From Erythroxylum novogranatense (taxonomy: Eukaryota; Streptophyta; Magnoliopsida; Malpighiales; Erythroxylaceae), in the NCBI GenBank assembly GCA_029891385.1, contig CM057228.1, positions 25,882,809-25,946,808 on the forward strand: DNA of 64,000 bases. Reading direction: 5' to 3'. The position numbers and the translations under genes were made by a program. This document shows positions 34,827 through 46,091 of the stretch, piece by piece (the stretch's first letter is position 1; each line of letters begins with the position of its first letter). The notes under the pieces are model-generated. The model was given only the letters and a program-made list of their open reading frames with translations. It did not search any database and was not told the DNA's origin.

Positions 34827-36670
34827 TGTTAGGAATCTAATGCTTCAAAAATCAAGTCATTTGAAGGTCGGACGACAAAGATATGATCAACAGAGTGAAA
34901 CATGTTCAGCTGAGGGGGGGGGCGGCGAGAGCGAAGAATCTGCAGGTCGCGATCGTGCTCCGTAAAAGTCATAATCGCGACTTTTCGCACATCAACGCAG
35001 AGTCGTTGTGATCGCGACTTTCTCCTCCTGCTTTTCTTCTTCTGACATCCCAACTTCTAAACTTCATAACTTTTGATCCAAAACTCCAAATTTTGCAAAC
35101 TTTATATCAATGGAAAGCTAAAAGAAATATCTACAACTTCTATGAAGAACTTAAAAATAATTTCGGTAACATCCCACCCCCGATGGGAAGGGTATAATAG
35201 TAATTATCAAGTGAGCAACGAGAGTTTCAAAATGCATTTGCATGCTCATGCATATTGTGACATACATATACATGTGAATAATGAACTTGTTGCACATGAA
35301 AATAAGTGTACATGCATTCAATGACATTCCCGGTATATTTGGTCATAAGTGTGATTGTTTTGAAAATTGTGGGTTATTGTTATTGAAAATGGTTTTGGAG
35401 AGTGAAATTGGTGATTTAGTAATTTTGGAAAATTTTAGGAAATTTTTCGGGGTAAATTCTGGACTAGGAAAAATGTCAAGTGGCAGACCAACTGATAACT
35501 GGTAGTAGAATTATTGTCAAATATTAGAATTTTGGATATATGGCTATAGGCATTTTTGACAAGTGGACTTCATTGTGACTTGGGTTTGAATTAATTAGAT
35601 CAAGGAGGTAATTAAGGGTTAATGATGGAGGTTATGCCAAGTGGCAAGTTCTAAGCCATGTCTTTTATTTAGCCTAAGTTTACTATTAATTGAAGCTCTT
35701 CCCTTGCTCCCACATGACACACACTTTTTTAAGGCTATTGGAGTTGTATTTTGGGGTGATTTTCTTCTCTTCTTCGTGGTCTTCTCTCCCTCCTCTTCAT
35801 GTGTTGTGATCTTCTCCAATTTTAGCCTAGTTTTCATCTTTTCCTAGTTTCCTTTCATCTTGCTTTTCTTGCTTACCATAAAAAAAACCTCCCTCTACCC
35901 TCGTTGGTGATGATGATCATTGGTTGATGGTTGAAGATAGGTCTTGGTAGTTTCCTTGAAGAATTTGAAGATTAAGTGGCTTGATCAAGTAAGTTTTGTG
36001 TTATATGTTATGGATATGGTATGGTGAAATTGAAACTAGCATGATGAGGATGTGATAATTGAGTTTTGTTTGTGAAAGGCTTATGTTGTGTCTAAATTGA
36101 GGCTAATATATGTTCATGTTTGAGTTTTGAGCATGTTTGTTGAATCTTAAATTCATGGAAATGTATAGAGAGAGTTAGAAGTTTAAATGATGTGTTAAAG
36201 GAGGGATTGGATGAGTATATATGTATATGCCCTGTTTTTGCTTGTGAGAAATTATAGATTATGTAATGGTTGTGAATGATATGTTGAATTGAAGTGAGTA
36301 GTGAATGATGGGAGAAGGAAAGAGAGGTGATGCTCTAGGTATAGGAATGTATAAGTTGAGTGAGTTGTAAAGATGGATAGTTGAAAATCTGGAAAATTTT
36401 GCAGCAATAGGATCTTTGAGTATGCTCTAATGTTTTGATCATAACTTTTTATTTGGTTATGCTATTAAGGTAACGTTTGGACCAAATTAAACTTTAGTTG
36501 TTTGGCTAAAATTTCTTGTGAAATAAGTGTTGTCTAATTGTAGCTTGAAGAGGTTGAATTTTGCCTTGAAAGATGAAGTGTGGATGCAATGTGAACAGTA
36601 ATCGGGATTAGTGACCTGAAACTTTGAGGTCTTTCGTCAAGGGGTTAGAGACAGATTTTGTACAATCGGT

Positions 36671-37520
36671 CTTCATGAAACTTGAAGAGGGTCTTGTTAT
36701 CTTTCTATTTCCATAAGTACACAATTTTTCGATATCTAGGTTGAAAGTTATGCCTTGTTGATTTTCGGATGTCAATGTGCTTAATGCTGGAAAAACTGTT
36801 TTAAGTGTAGGTTATGGTGACTGAACTTTGAGGTCAAATTCTGGGTTGTTATGGCCCCAATTAGCTTACATGATCTTATAGAAAGTTGTATAGGATTGTT
36901 TTAGCTTCGAAGTGAGGTATCTTATGTGTATTTTGGATGTCATAATTGAAAGTTATGGATTTCCAAAGTTTGCATCTGATGTAGGTAAGAACTTGGTTAA
37001 CTACCCTTAACAGGGTAACATCATTCAAGGAAGAATTTAACTTGGTTAGAGAGGGAAATTGCATGCAAGTTCTTCATGAGAATTGTAGTATGTTCTCTTA
37101 TCTTTTCAGTGATATAAAGTTTGAAATTTTTGGACATTTGTTTAAGAAGTTATGCTTTTTGAAAATTGTTGCACTGTTAAAGAATGATTGTGTAGGCTGG
37201 AGCTTTAATGGAGAATTTGATTAAGTTAGAGGTGGAATTGGTTTTCAAGATGCACATGGAAGTTGTAGAAAACCTTTTTATCTTTCTTTTGACATAAAGC
37301 TTGCAGTTTTTGGCCAAGGGAATAAAAAGATATGATTTTTGTAAAATGATATACTGTTTTGAGTGGGTGTGTTAAGGCAGCAACTTTGCTGGCATTTTTG
37401 ACACCCATAGAGGGTGAAATTGATGTTTGTGTATTTCATGAAACTTATAGGGTTGCTTATGATCTTTCCAAGGAGACATCTTTTGTGATTTTTGGATAAG
37501 TGTAGAAAAAGTTATGCATG
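36671..37520 (+). repeat. S2 array of ~85-bp modules
   Basis: Five degenerate copies start at about 36671, 36864, 37068, 37248 and 37433, with spacings of about 193, 204, 180 and 185 bp. Each reads roughly CTTCATGAAAGTTGTAG, a TTATCTTTC block, ATAAAGTTT, TTTTTGGA and AAGTTATG in LTR sense. Confidence 0.75.
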
Positions 37521-38056
37521 TTAGAAATTTGGTGGAAGAAAAGGGGTTTTTAAGTGGATATGTACATACGGATTTTGTTTTAATTTTCGGTTCAAATCTT
37601 CTTTTGAGAATAACTTTTCCGTACGACGTCCGATTGACCTGATTCTCAAGGCATCGGACTTGAGAAATATTTAATTTCATTTTTATGTAAAATTGGGAAG
37701 TTTTAGTGATGAACTCAATGTGGATTGGTCAGGTCAAAGTGAGGTGATTGGGTAACTATTTTTTTCTGATCCGTCTTTTATTAATAATTGGACCTATAGG
37801 GGTCCGAATTGATTGATTTCTGTGTCAATGAGTTTCTAAATTTTTTAGGAAACTGTAGTGACGGAAAATCGTGGAATAGTGCCGGGAATGTCACGAACAT
37901 GCATTGTACACATTGTAATTGCTACATGTGCATTATTAAATATTTCTGATCGTTCAGTTAGTAATGTTTATATATTGTGACTGTTAAAGAGGCACAATTG
38001 GAGCGTCGATCCGCCTACGTTGCTGAGACTTCTAGGCATTAGCTCGGGAGTTATAG

Positions 38057-38970
38057 GTGAGTAACCTAGATGGTTCTCTCAATTATTATATGTCTACTGT
38101 AGTGAATAATGATGGGTTTTGTGATTGGTTATGACTGAAAATTCCGAACAGAAGATCCGATGTATTGGGGGCTATGACATAGAAGTGTTATCTGTTGTGA
38201 ATCCGTGAATTACTTGCTTTTGATGTGATGCATTGTGACACGTGAATTGATTGTGATACAATGACTACCTAATTGTGACATGTGGATTAAGTGTGATATA
38301 TTGACTGTTAAATTGGGACATATGCATTTCATACATGAAAGCATGCTCATATAATGATAGTTGTGATCGGAGCAGCCACCGAGAGCTAAAAGCTCAACGT
38401 ATTAGGGCCTCGAGCCCACAGTGATGCAGAGCCTCAGGCTCACCGATCAATGAGCCCTATATGGGACAGTTATTAATGAGCCCTATATGGGACAATTATT
38501 AATGAGCCCGATATCTAAAAGATACGGGACAGTTCAGGTGCTCGGTCACAACACCGAAATAAATTAGAAAAGTGTTACATGTACATGGCATATGCATTTA
38601 AGTGAATAATTGTGATTATGTGAAAGGCAAAAATGTCTTCTACTTATGTGATCGTAATCATATGGCACTTCTGAACATGCAATTGTGAAATAATTGTGAT
38701 TTGCTTGAGTGCAAGCATATGGTACTTCTGAATGCGAAATTGTGATACAACTGTGAGTGTTGCATGTATTACTGATATGTTTAAATGGTCTATGCCCAAG
38801 TGAAAGTGCAATTATCTATGTTCAAGTAAAATTGTGAAATATGATCCCACATGCAATAAGGCGAGTATATGAAATGTGACTTGATGTACTGCATGAATTG
38901 GGTGAACTATCGATGATGGTTCCTCACTGAGTTCGCAAAACTCACCCAAAATTTGCAATTATTTTTCCAG
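38057..38970 (+). other. candidate LTR intron of S2
   Basis: The donor is TTATAG|GTGAGTAACC at 38057, and the acceptor is GCAATTATTTTTCCAG|GCTTTG ending at 38970. The length is 914 bp. Hairpin GAGCTAAAAGCTC (near 38381-38393) and three TGAGCCCTATATGGGAC repeats lie within. Confidence 0.45.
38450..38530 (+). repeat. three-copy tandem in S2 candidate intron
   Basis: Units of ~29 bp (AATGAGCCCTATATGGGACA then GTTATT) at about 38450, 38479 and 38501, the last disrupted. It occupies the same place relative to the GAGCT-AGCTC hairpin as the GTGCATACCC tandem of element A. Confidence 0.7.
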
Positions 38971-40699
38971 GCTTTGAAGAGCACCCCGTTCGACAAACGG
39001 GAGTATGCCTACTGCCTACAAGTCTGAGATGGAGGTCGGGATCATTTCACGTCTGCATTAGTGTCTAGTAAAAGTGTATTTGTTTTTTTTTTAAATTTTG
39101 TACAACTGATGGAGTCAATCTGTAAAGTCAACGGATTGTAGTGTTTTGTATTTATAGGAGGCCCCGATTGGCTATTGGACTTCTCTTGATTGTAATGTGT
39201 ATAAAATTGGGTCCCATTTGATTATGGATTTTTGTACATTAAATGGCTATCTTGAATAATGTTGAGTGTATTGTTATGATTGAAAATATTTCCAAATTAA
39301 AGCGGGCCCAAAATGTCTACTGATTTCCGCGCATATGATTGTATTAAAAAAAGTTATACTGTGTTTTGACAGAGTGATGTAGCACGCCACCCTCGCGGGG
39401 CACGGACTCGGATATCACCATCAATGTCGGGTTCGAGTCACGCGGGAGTGGGGTGTTACAATTTCTCCTTATATAATGCTCAAATTTTCAAAACAAAATA
39501 GTTGTCCCGAAAGTCCATCCTATGCAACATCACCAATTTCAAATAATCATATCTTTCAATTCCAATGTCCAAAAATTTCATACTATATATCATTGGAAAG
39601 CTAGAAAAATAATCTATAATTTTCAAGGGGACAACTTTATCCAATTCAGCCTAAATCAATACAGTATTTCCCTCAAAGCCAGAACACAAATTCTTACCCT
39701 TATGGAAATCTTGAAAAATGCAATGAACAAATTTGATATATCATTGGCAAAACACAAACATACTTCATTAACATCAAAATATAAGAGTTTTTACAAAGCT
39801 TTAGTGGGCATTTTTAGCCACAATACATCAATATCTCAAAATGTCAAATTACAAAAGATACACGAATAGTAATTTGCTCAAAATACATCTAAAGCATTGT
39901 GGTTACAAATCTAGCTTAAAACACAAAAAGGTGCAAATTTTGGAGTGTACCTCGATTCTCATTCTGTTGGACCCCGAACCTTTCTTAGAAGATTAGAACT
40001 ATTAAATGAAAAATGTGGATAGATTCATGTCGTTCTTTGGTGTTTTTATAGATAAGAGATTTTGAAATGAGAAGAATTAAGGTTAAAGTTAGAAGTAGAA
40101 TGAAAGTAAAAATGAAGTTGAATTTGTGTAGTACGTTGATGAAGAATATGTACATATGTGTATGTTTTGTTTTTGGTGTTCATGATTAATCATGGACTAT
40201 ATTTTTTCTTTGGATGATATTGATTTGAGATGGAGTTGAGAATGAGGAGTAAATGAAGTAGAAAAGATGATCTTGGTATCAGTTGTGTTAAGGAAAGATT
40301 GTGAAACAAAATGGATGGTTGATCTGGAAAATGTTTATGTAGTATACTTCAGTCTTTTAGTCACAACTTTTTCTCTAGTTATTCAAATGAGATGATTCTT
40401 GATTTGGATTAAACTAAACACATATGACTACATTTTTTATGAAGAAATAAAATTTAAATTCTATCTTTAAGAATCACAAAATTTGTCATGAATAGAGAAC
40501 TGGGTGTAGTACATTGGATCAATGAAAAAATTCATATTCTATATTCGAGGGAAAAGTTGGATTAATCTAGGTTGATTTGGGCAAAGGTGTCTTCTAGCAA
40601 GTTGTAGGTCTTTGTTTTAGCTTTCCAATGATATATAGTGTGAAATTTTTAGACTTCTAGGCTGAACGTTATGTCCCTATAAAGGAAGATGTATATTCT

Positions 40700-41270
40700 A
40701 CCTTTTGCTTCTTCTGTGATGACATCATCTTCTTCTGTGTTTCTTCTATGATGACATCATCTTCTTATGTGTTTTTCTTCGTTTTTGTTTTGCTTCTTCT
40801 TAGTTTTGTTTCTTCTGTGATGATGTCATCTTCTTCTGTGTTTCTTCTATGATGACATCATCTTCTTATGTGTTTTGCTTCATCTATGTTTTGCTTCTTC
40901 TGTCTTTTGTTTCTTCTGTGTTTTGCTGACGCGTCTTGTTTTGTGTTTTGCTGACGTGCCTTCTTCTGCTTTTTTTCTTCTTCTTAGTTTTGCTTCTTCT
41001 CTGTTTTGCTTCTTCTTAGTTTTGTTTCGTTTGTCTTTTTGCTTCTTCTCAGTTTTGCTTCGTATACCTTTTTGCTTCTTCTCAGTTTTGCTTCTTCTTA
41101 GTTTTGCTTCGTTTGCCTTTTGCTTCTTATACGTTTTTCTTCTTCTGTGATGACGTCATCTTCTTCTATGTTTCTTTTTTGATGACGTCATCTTCTTCTG
41201 TGTTTTGCTTCTTCTGTGTTTTACTTCTTCTGTCTTTTGCTTCTTCTGCCTTTTGCTATATTCTGGTTTA
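40700..41270 (+). repeat. CTTCTTCTGT-rich block with GATGACGTCATC palindromes
   Basis: About 570 bp dominated by TTTTGCTTCTTCT and CTTCTTCTGTGTTTT words. Six sites of the type GATGACATCATC or GATGACGTCATC are embedded, near 40718, 40750, 40820, 40852, 41149 and 41181. The last two are perfect palindromes around TGACGTCA, a bZIP (TGA/CREB-type) binding core. The open frame across it (40875-41150) is a low-complexity F/S/C-rich artefact. Confidence 0.8.
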
Positions 41271-41304
41271 TTTTTGACCCTTCAGAACATATAATCTATC
41301 ATCA

Positions 41305-41790
41305 AGGTCTTCATAAAAGTTGTAGATCTTGAAGTCCTCTTTCAAACTATCCAAAGAACACCTAAATCCGATATCTGTAGAGAAGTTTATGCTAATTGTA
41401 AAACATCTTCTGTGTTATTGTTCATAAACTTCTTCTAGGTTACTGTTCATCTTACATCTTCTGTTCCATTTTTGATCCTTCATAAGATGAAATTTGTCTT
41501 TGAGATCTTTATAAAAGTTGTAGCTCTTGAAGTCCTCTTTCTAAACATCCAAAGGAAACCTAAATTCGATATCTGTAGAGAAAGTTATGACAATTGTAAA
41601 ACATCTTTTGTGTTACTGTTCATAAACTTTTTCTGGGTTATTGTTCATCTTATATCTTTTGTTCCATTTTTTATTCTTCAAAAGATAGAATTTGTCTTCT
41701 ATATCTTCATGAAAGTTGTAGCTCTTGAAGTTCTCTTTCTAATCATCTAAAGAAAACCTAAATCCCATATCTTTATAGAAATTTATACTA
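41305..41790 (+). repeat. three modules at ~195-200 bp spacing in S3
   Basis: Copies start near 41305, 41500 and 41701. Each begins with CTTCATRAAAGTTGTAG and CTCTTGAAGTCCTCTTTC and ends near GAAAGTTATG. These three are closer to one another than to module copies in other LTRs, suggesting a local amplification. Confidence 0.8.
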
Positions 41791-42458
41791 ATTGTTCTAC
41801 GATAGGTTCAATATGAGTGAGGATAAAACCAGATTGGATTATTTTGGCCATAACTTCTTTTCTAGACACTCAAATGACTTGATTATTGAACCATTGGACT
41901 CGTAAGACATTGCTCTCTACATCTATATCAAAAATAGTAGCCATATGAACTTAATTAAGAGAGATTGAGTGAAAAAAGTGGGATGGGTACAGTGTGTGTG
42001 TTTTTAAATACTATGAATCGGTGTTATTTCACTGAACATACTTCAGTATTTTGATGATTTTTGGATCGGTAGAGCTCCAAATTAGATGATTCCTTATTTG
42101 TGGTGAAATAGAGACATGGAGATACAAATGGTATGAAGAAAATGGAATCTAATTCAGTTTCTAAGATATTTAAATTTCGGATAGAAATTGTGCATAGTAT
42201 ACTGATTTGGACAAGAGCAGTCCAAAAATGTTTGAAGTATATCTTTCGAATCATTGAACCGAATTGAATGATTTTGATGTCATTAGAAACTTAAGACAAG
42301 GAAGAACATTTTTCTAGAAGAAAGAGTTATGTCAGAATATTCAAGGGTGCTTTTGGAAAGACACTTAAGTATAAAAGATATAAGGCATAAATGGAAGGGC
42401 AAATGAGACAATTCTCAATCATCAAGGGCATAATTGGAAGAAGAAGTGTTGTCTTGCT

Positions 42459-42465
42459 TATAAAT
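42459..42465 (+). promoter_or_regulatory. TATA box of S3 with purine-rich leader
   Basis: TATAAAT is followed by 42470-42690, which is strongly GA-rich and contains TTAGGGTTT (42598-42606, telo-box). The layout resembles a plant gene promoter and 5' leader. It precedes the donor match at 42953. Confidence 0.5.
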
Positions 42466-43525
42466 GAAGAAGAAAAATGTGAATGGAAGGATAAGCAGAG
42501 GAGAAGAATGAAAATTTAAGCGAAAAGAGAGAATGTCATGAAAAAGAGAGAGAAATACAAAGAGAAGAAGAGAATGAGAGAAAGAAGAGAAAATAAATTA
42601 GGGTTTCAATTGTGTTAACCTTCAAGAGAGATTTTGGAGTTTTTCAAGAAAGGAAAAAGGAAGAGGAAGAGGAAGAGAAGAGCTTACCTTTGAGCTAAAT
42701 ATCTCTTCAATTGGTGAAGAATCAAAGTAAGATCATTTTGGATCTTTTGGATTTTTAGAATGATTTTAGTATATGGAGTTTAGAAAATGCTTGAGTTTAA
42801 GCATTCTAGAATAAATTTTAGTGATTTTTCATTGTGGGATTTTTATTAGATTCCTATTGAATGAGACTTAGTTTGTTTTAGGGAACCAAGAGAATCCTAC
42901 CCAAGAGCAAGGAGAAAGACAACCTTGACTTGGAATTTTACAAGCGAATTAGGTGGGTAATGTATTTACAGTTATTGTGTGATTGGGCAAATTCTTGCTT
43001 ATGTGTGGATATATGTTAAATGGTTTGAAATTGACTTGTTGAAAATATAAAATGATTTTTGATTATGTATTATCGTGAATGTAACACCCCATTCCCGCGT
43101 GACCCGAACCCGACATCAATGGTGATATCCGAGTTCGTGCCCCGCGAGGGTGGCATGCTACATCACTCAGTCGAAACTCAGTATAAATTTTTTTTCAAAC
43201 ATTCATTCCATCATAGCCATTTCCCTTTTTCTTTCATTTACACACATGTGTGCGGAACACAGTAGACCATTTGCATCAACGTGCATAGATAAACATTTTC
43301 AGTTAATACAATCAGTTACAGATATTACAAATGATCAACCATAAATTGCAATAACCATTTTATGTACAAAACAGAACTACATTGGCCCATTACACATACA
43401 ATTATTCATTTTGGAATACAATTCTATTGGACACTAATGCAGACGAAAACTGATCCCGATCTCTTCTCTACTTCAATACCCAACAATGTTATACGCCCGT
43501 TGCCTAACGGGGTATTCTTCTGAGT

Positions 43526-43598
43526 CTTGAAAAATAATTACAAATTTTGGGTGAGTTTTGCGAACTCAGTGAGAAACCATCATCGATGGTTCACTCAC
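43526..43598 (-). other. shrunken candidate intron of S4
   Basis: The donor is ATACAG|GTGAGTGAACC at 43598, and the TTATTTTTCAAG site ends at 43526, only 73 bp later. Relative to A, C and S2 the 600-850 bp between GTGAGTAACC and GAGTGAACCATC are missing, as if deleted between these similar words. Confidence 0.4.
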
Positions 43599-44069
43599 CT
43601 GTATTTTCGAGCCAAAATCTGGCCGTCTCAGTGACGTCGGTGGATCGACGCTCCAAGTGTGACTCTATACATACATTATCAATTGTTCAATCAGAACTAT
43701 TTCAGAATGCACATGTAATACTTAGAAGGTGCACAATGCATGATCATGATATTCCCGTCCCTAATTCCATTTTTTTCATCATAAAAATCCGTCTAAAAAT
43801 TAGAAACCTATTGGCGCTGACGGTGCGCAATTCGGACCTCTATAGGTCCCCAATTAAACAAAATAGTGATTAAAGGCTCCGTTACCCGGGGCCACGTCAA
43901 TTTCCCGTCCAAAAATTCCCAATTTCTCACAAAATGAAATTCAATATATTACAAATCCGATGCCTCAAGAATCAAGTCAATCGGACGTCGGACGGAAAAG
44001 AAATTGACAAAAGAAGCAAGAAATCCTAAAATGCCAATTAACAAATAAAATAAAAAAAAATAACCAGCC

Positions 44070-44155
44070 TCGCTGGGGCGAGACGTCGCCCTAGCGGGGC
44101 TGACTCATCCGGGCTCGTTGCTAGGGCGAGGCGTCGCCCTAGTGACCAGGCGTGA
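44070..44155 (-). repeat. GC-rich palindromic cassette of S4
   Basis: Two copies of GGGCGAGACGTCGCCCTAG-like palindromes (GGGCGAGRCGTCGCCCTAG) with GCCTCGCTGGGGCG between. It is the S4 counterpart of the cassettes in the other LTRs. Confidence 0.7.
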
Positions 44156-44204
44156 TTCATCTTCCCATTTTCCCTTTTTTCTGATTTCTAATCCAACTTC
44201 CAAC

Positions 44205-45035
44205 ATCAATAACTTATTGTACACAATTCGGAAAATTACCAACTATATCTCATTGGAAAGATCATGAAACCCTATACAATTCTCAAGAAGACCATAAAAA
44301 AAATAATTTCACCCCTAAGGGTGTCAAAAATCCCTTCAAAGCTACTGCCTACTCAAATCCCATTAAAATAGAACAGTACATTGTAAATTCCATAACTCTC
44401 TGATTCTTCAGTCAAAAATTACACAATAAATATGTTCATCAAGATCACAATGTTATCTAAAACTTTCATGAATAGTCTAAATTCAAATTCAATGGCTAAC
44501 TAGGTCAAACAATTCAGTGAAGGCTGCTGCCCTTGGAAGTACTCAAGTTGGGCAGTAATTTTTCAAACAGTATAACTCCTTGTACAAATGTCAAAAAATT
44601 GCATACTTTATACCCATGAAAAGATAGAACACAGTACTACACTTCTCATGAAGGGCTTATAATCAAATTCTATCATTGACCAATTCAAAACAGTCCTGCA
44701 AGTTACTGCCCTGTTCAACAGTCCATGACCTAACTTCAGTCCAATCTTTGAAAAGTCATAAGTCCCAATTCTGTTATCTAAAAATAGCATGCTATATACC
44801 ATTTTCAAGATAATCACTTCCTCTACAATTATTCAGAAGATCACTCAAACCAATTCAATTCACATAAATTGCTAAAATTACTTCTAAACAGAATGTGCAC
44901 CAAATCTGACATTTCAACTAGGTTTCACTCAATGCATGAAGACAGCCAATAGTCATCAGTCCATATCTCCTCATATACAGATCGAAAAATTGCAAGATCA
45001 GTGGCAATGGAAAGCTAACAATGTAGGATTTAACT
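44205..45035 (-). repeat. S4 array of ~85-bp modules
   Basis: Five degenerate copies begin near 44205, 44387, 44570, 44756 and 44963 on the plus strand, with spacings of 182, 183, 186 and ~207 bp. The direction is sense-consistent with all other arrays. It is the longest array in the window together with S2. Confidence 0.75.
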
Positions 45036-46073
45036 CTCATTTAGACCATTTTCTCTAATTCCTTCTCAATTAATTTATAAAAATCATCAAAACTCCTAGG
45101 CCAACAATCCGAATACTATTCACATAAGTCCCAGCAGTAACTTTCCAAGCCAAATTTCAACCTCTTAGAGTTACAATTTGGCAACACCTATTTCACACAA
45201 AAATGTAGCCAACAACCCAAAGTTTCATTGGGAACAAACCTCAACTCATTTGCATAACCACACAATGAGTTATGCTCAAAACAGTATAGTAGGTCAAAAA
45301 CAAATTTTCCAGCTTTACTTCTCCATTCATTTCCTATCATTCCAATTCAATTTCTACTACCATAGGTATCTCAATTAGACACAAATTCAGTACCTAGGTC
45401 ACTCATACATTAACTTAGACCTATAGGCACAGTTTTGCAGCATTACACTCTTAATTTCTATGCAAGATTGTCATCAATATCCAATCCAATTCAAGCTAAA
45501 ACACACTTCAATCCTAACCATTCATTATCCAAACACATCATACATTTATACCCAACAATTCCACCTATAACTTTCATCAAATAAAAGCATCAAGAATCAT
45601 AATCAATGCACTAAAAGTCCCTTTGAATGCATCTAACAACCATAATTCATAAATTCATAATCAAAGTATCATTAAAGCTTAAACCATAACTTACCTACTC
45701 AAGCTTCCAATTTTCCACTCTTTCAATCTTTCAATTCTCTTCACTTCTTTCTTTCCTATTCTTTCTAACCCCATGCAAGTAGCTCATCACCATGGCAAGA
45801 ACACAACTTAGCAGCAAGAAGAAGAGTTCTTGAGTTTTGGAGGAAGGTTGAGTGGGAAAGAAGAAATCGATGGAGATGGTTAACAAATGATGTAGGTTTT
45901 CGGATGGAGTTGAGAAATAAGCATCCAAATCTTTTGTTTTCCTTCCTTATCAACACAACCGAGAGAAACTAATAAGTGAGCATTAAATGAATGGAAATGG
46001 TGGCAAAATGCCATTTGTCTTTAACAATCAAAGGCACATTAAATGCAAAGGGGAAAGCTTTCCACGTATGTCC

Positions 46074-46091
46074 ATATATATATATATATAT
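46074..46091. repeat. (TA)9 microsatellite, possible TATA of S4
   Basis: ATATATATATATATATAT lies about 530 bp from the sense start of S4, the same distance at which A (570) and C (500) have their TATA-like boxes. A GTGTGTG run follows. Confidence 0.5.

Larger units (their letters stand above)
35165..39460 (+). mobile_element. solo LTR S2 (4296 bp) in element B 5' LTR
   Basis: The TSD ATTTC lies at 35160-35164 and 39461-39465. It starts GGTAACATCCCACC, where the family would have TGTAACATCCC, so the first base is mutated. It ends GGGGTGTTACA. No primer site, purine tract or internal region is present. In sense order it holds five or more ~85-bp modules at 36671-37520, the CGTACGACGTCCGATTGACC block at 37619, a donor match at 38057, repeated TGAGCCCTATATGGGAC at 38450-38520, hairpins near 38895 and 38985, and an acceptor match at 38970. 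S4 belongs to the same or a close family. Confidence 0.92.

Noticed and set aside
39421..39460. B-box-like GGGTTCGAGTCAC at the ends of TGTAAC-type LTRs as a tRNA gene
   Set aside because: Differs from the B-box at the last position, lacks an A-box at proper distance, and is a conserved LTR end motif.
39522..39869. 115-codon plus-strand open frame
   Set aside because: It lies antisense inside B's 5' LTR piece. The 3' LTR counterpart (18700-19050) has no equivalent long frame.
40875..41150. 91-codon F/S/C-rich open frame as a membrane protein
   Set aside because: It is the translation of the CTTCTTCTG/TTTTGC low-complexity block in S3's LTR.
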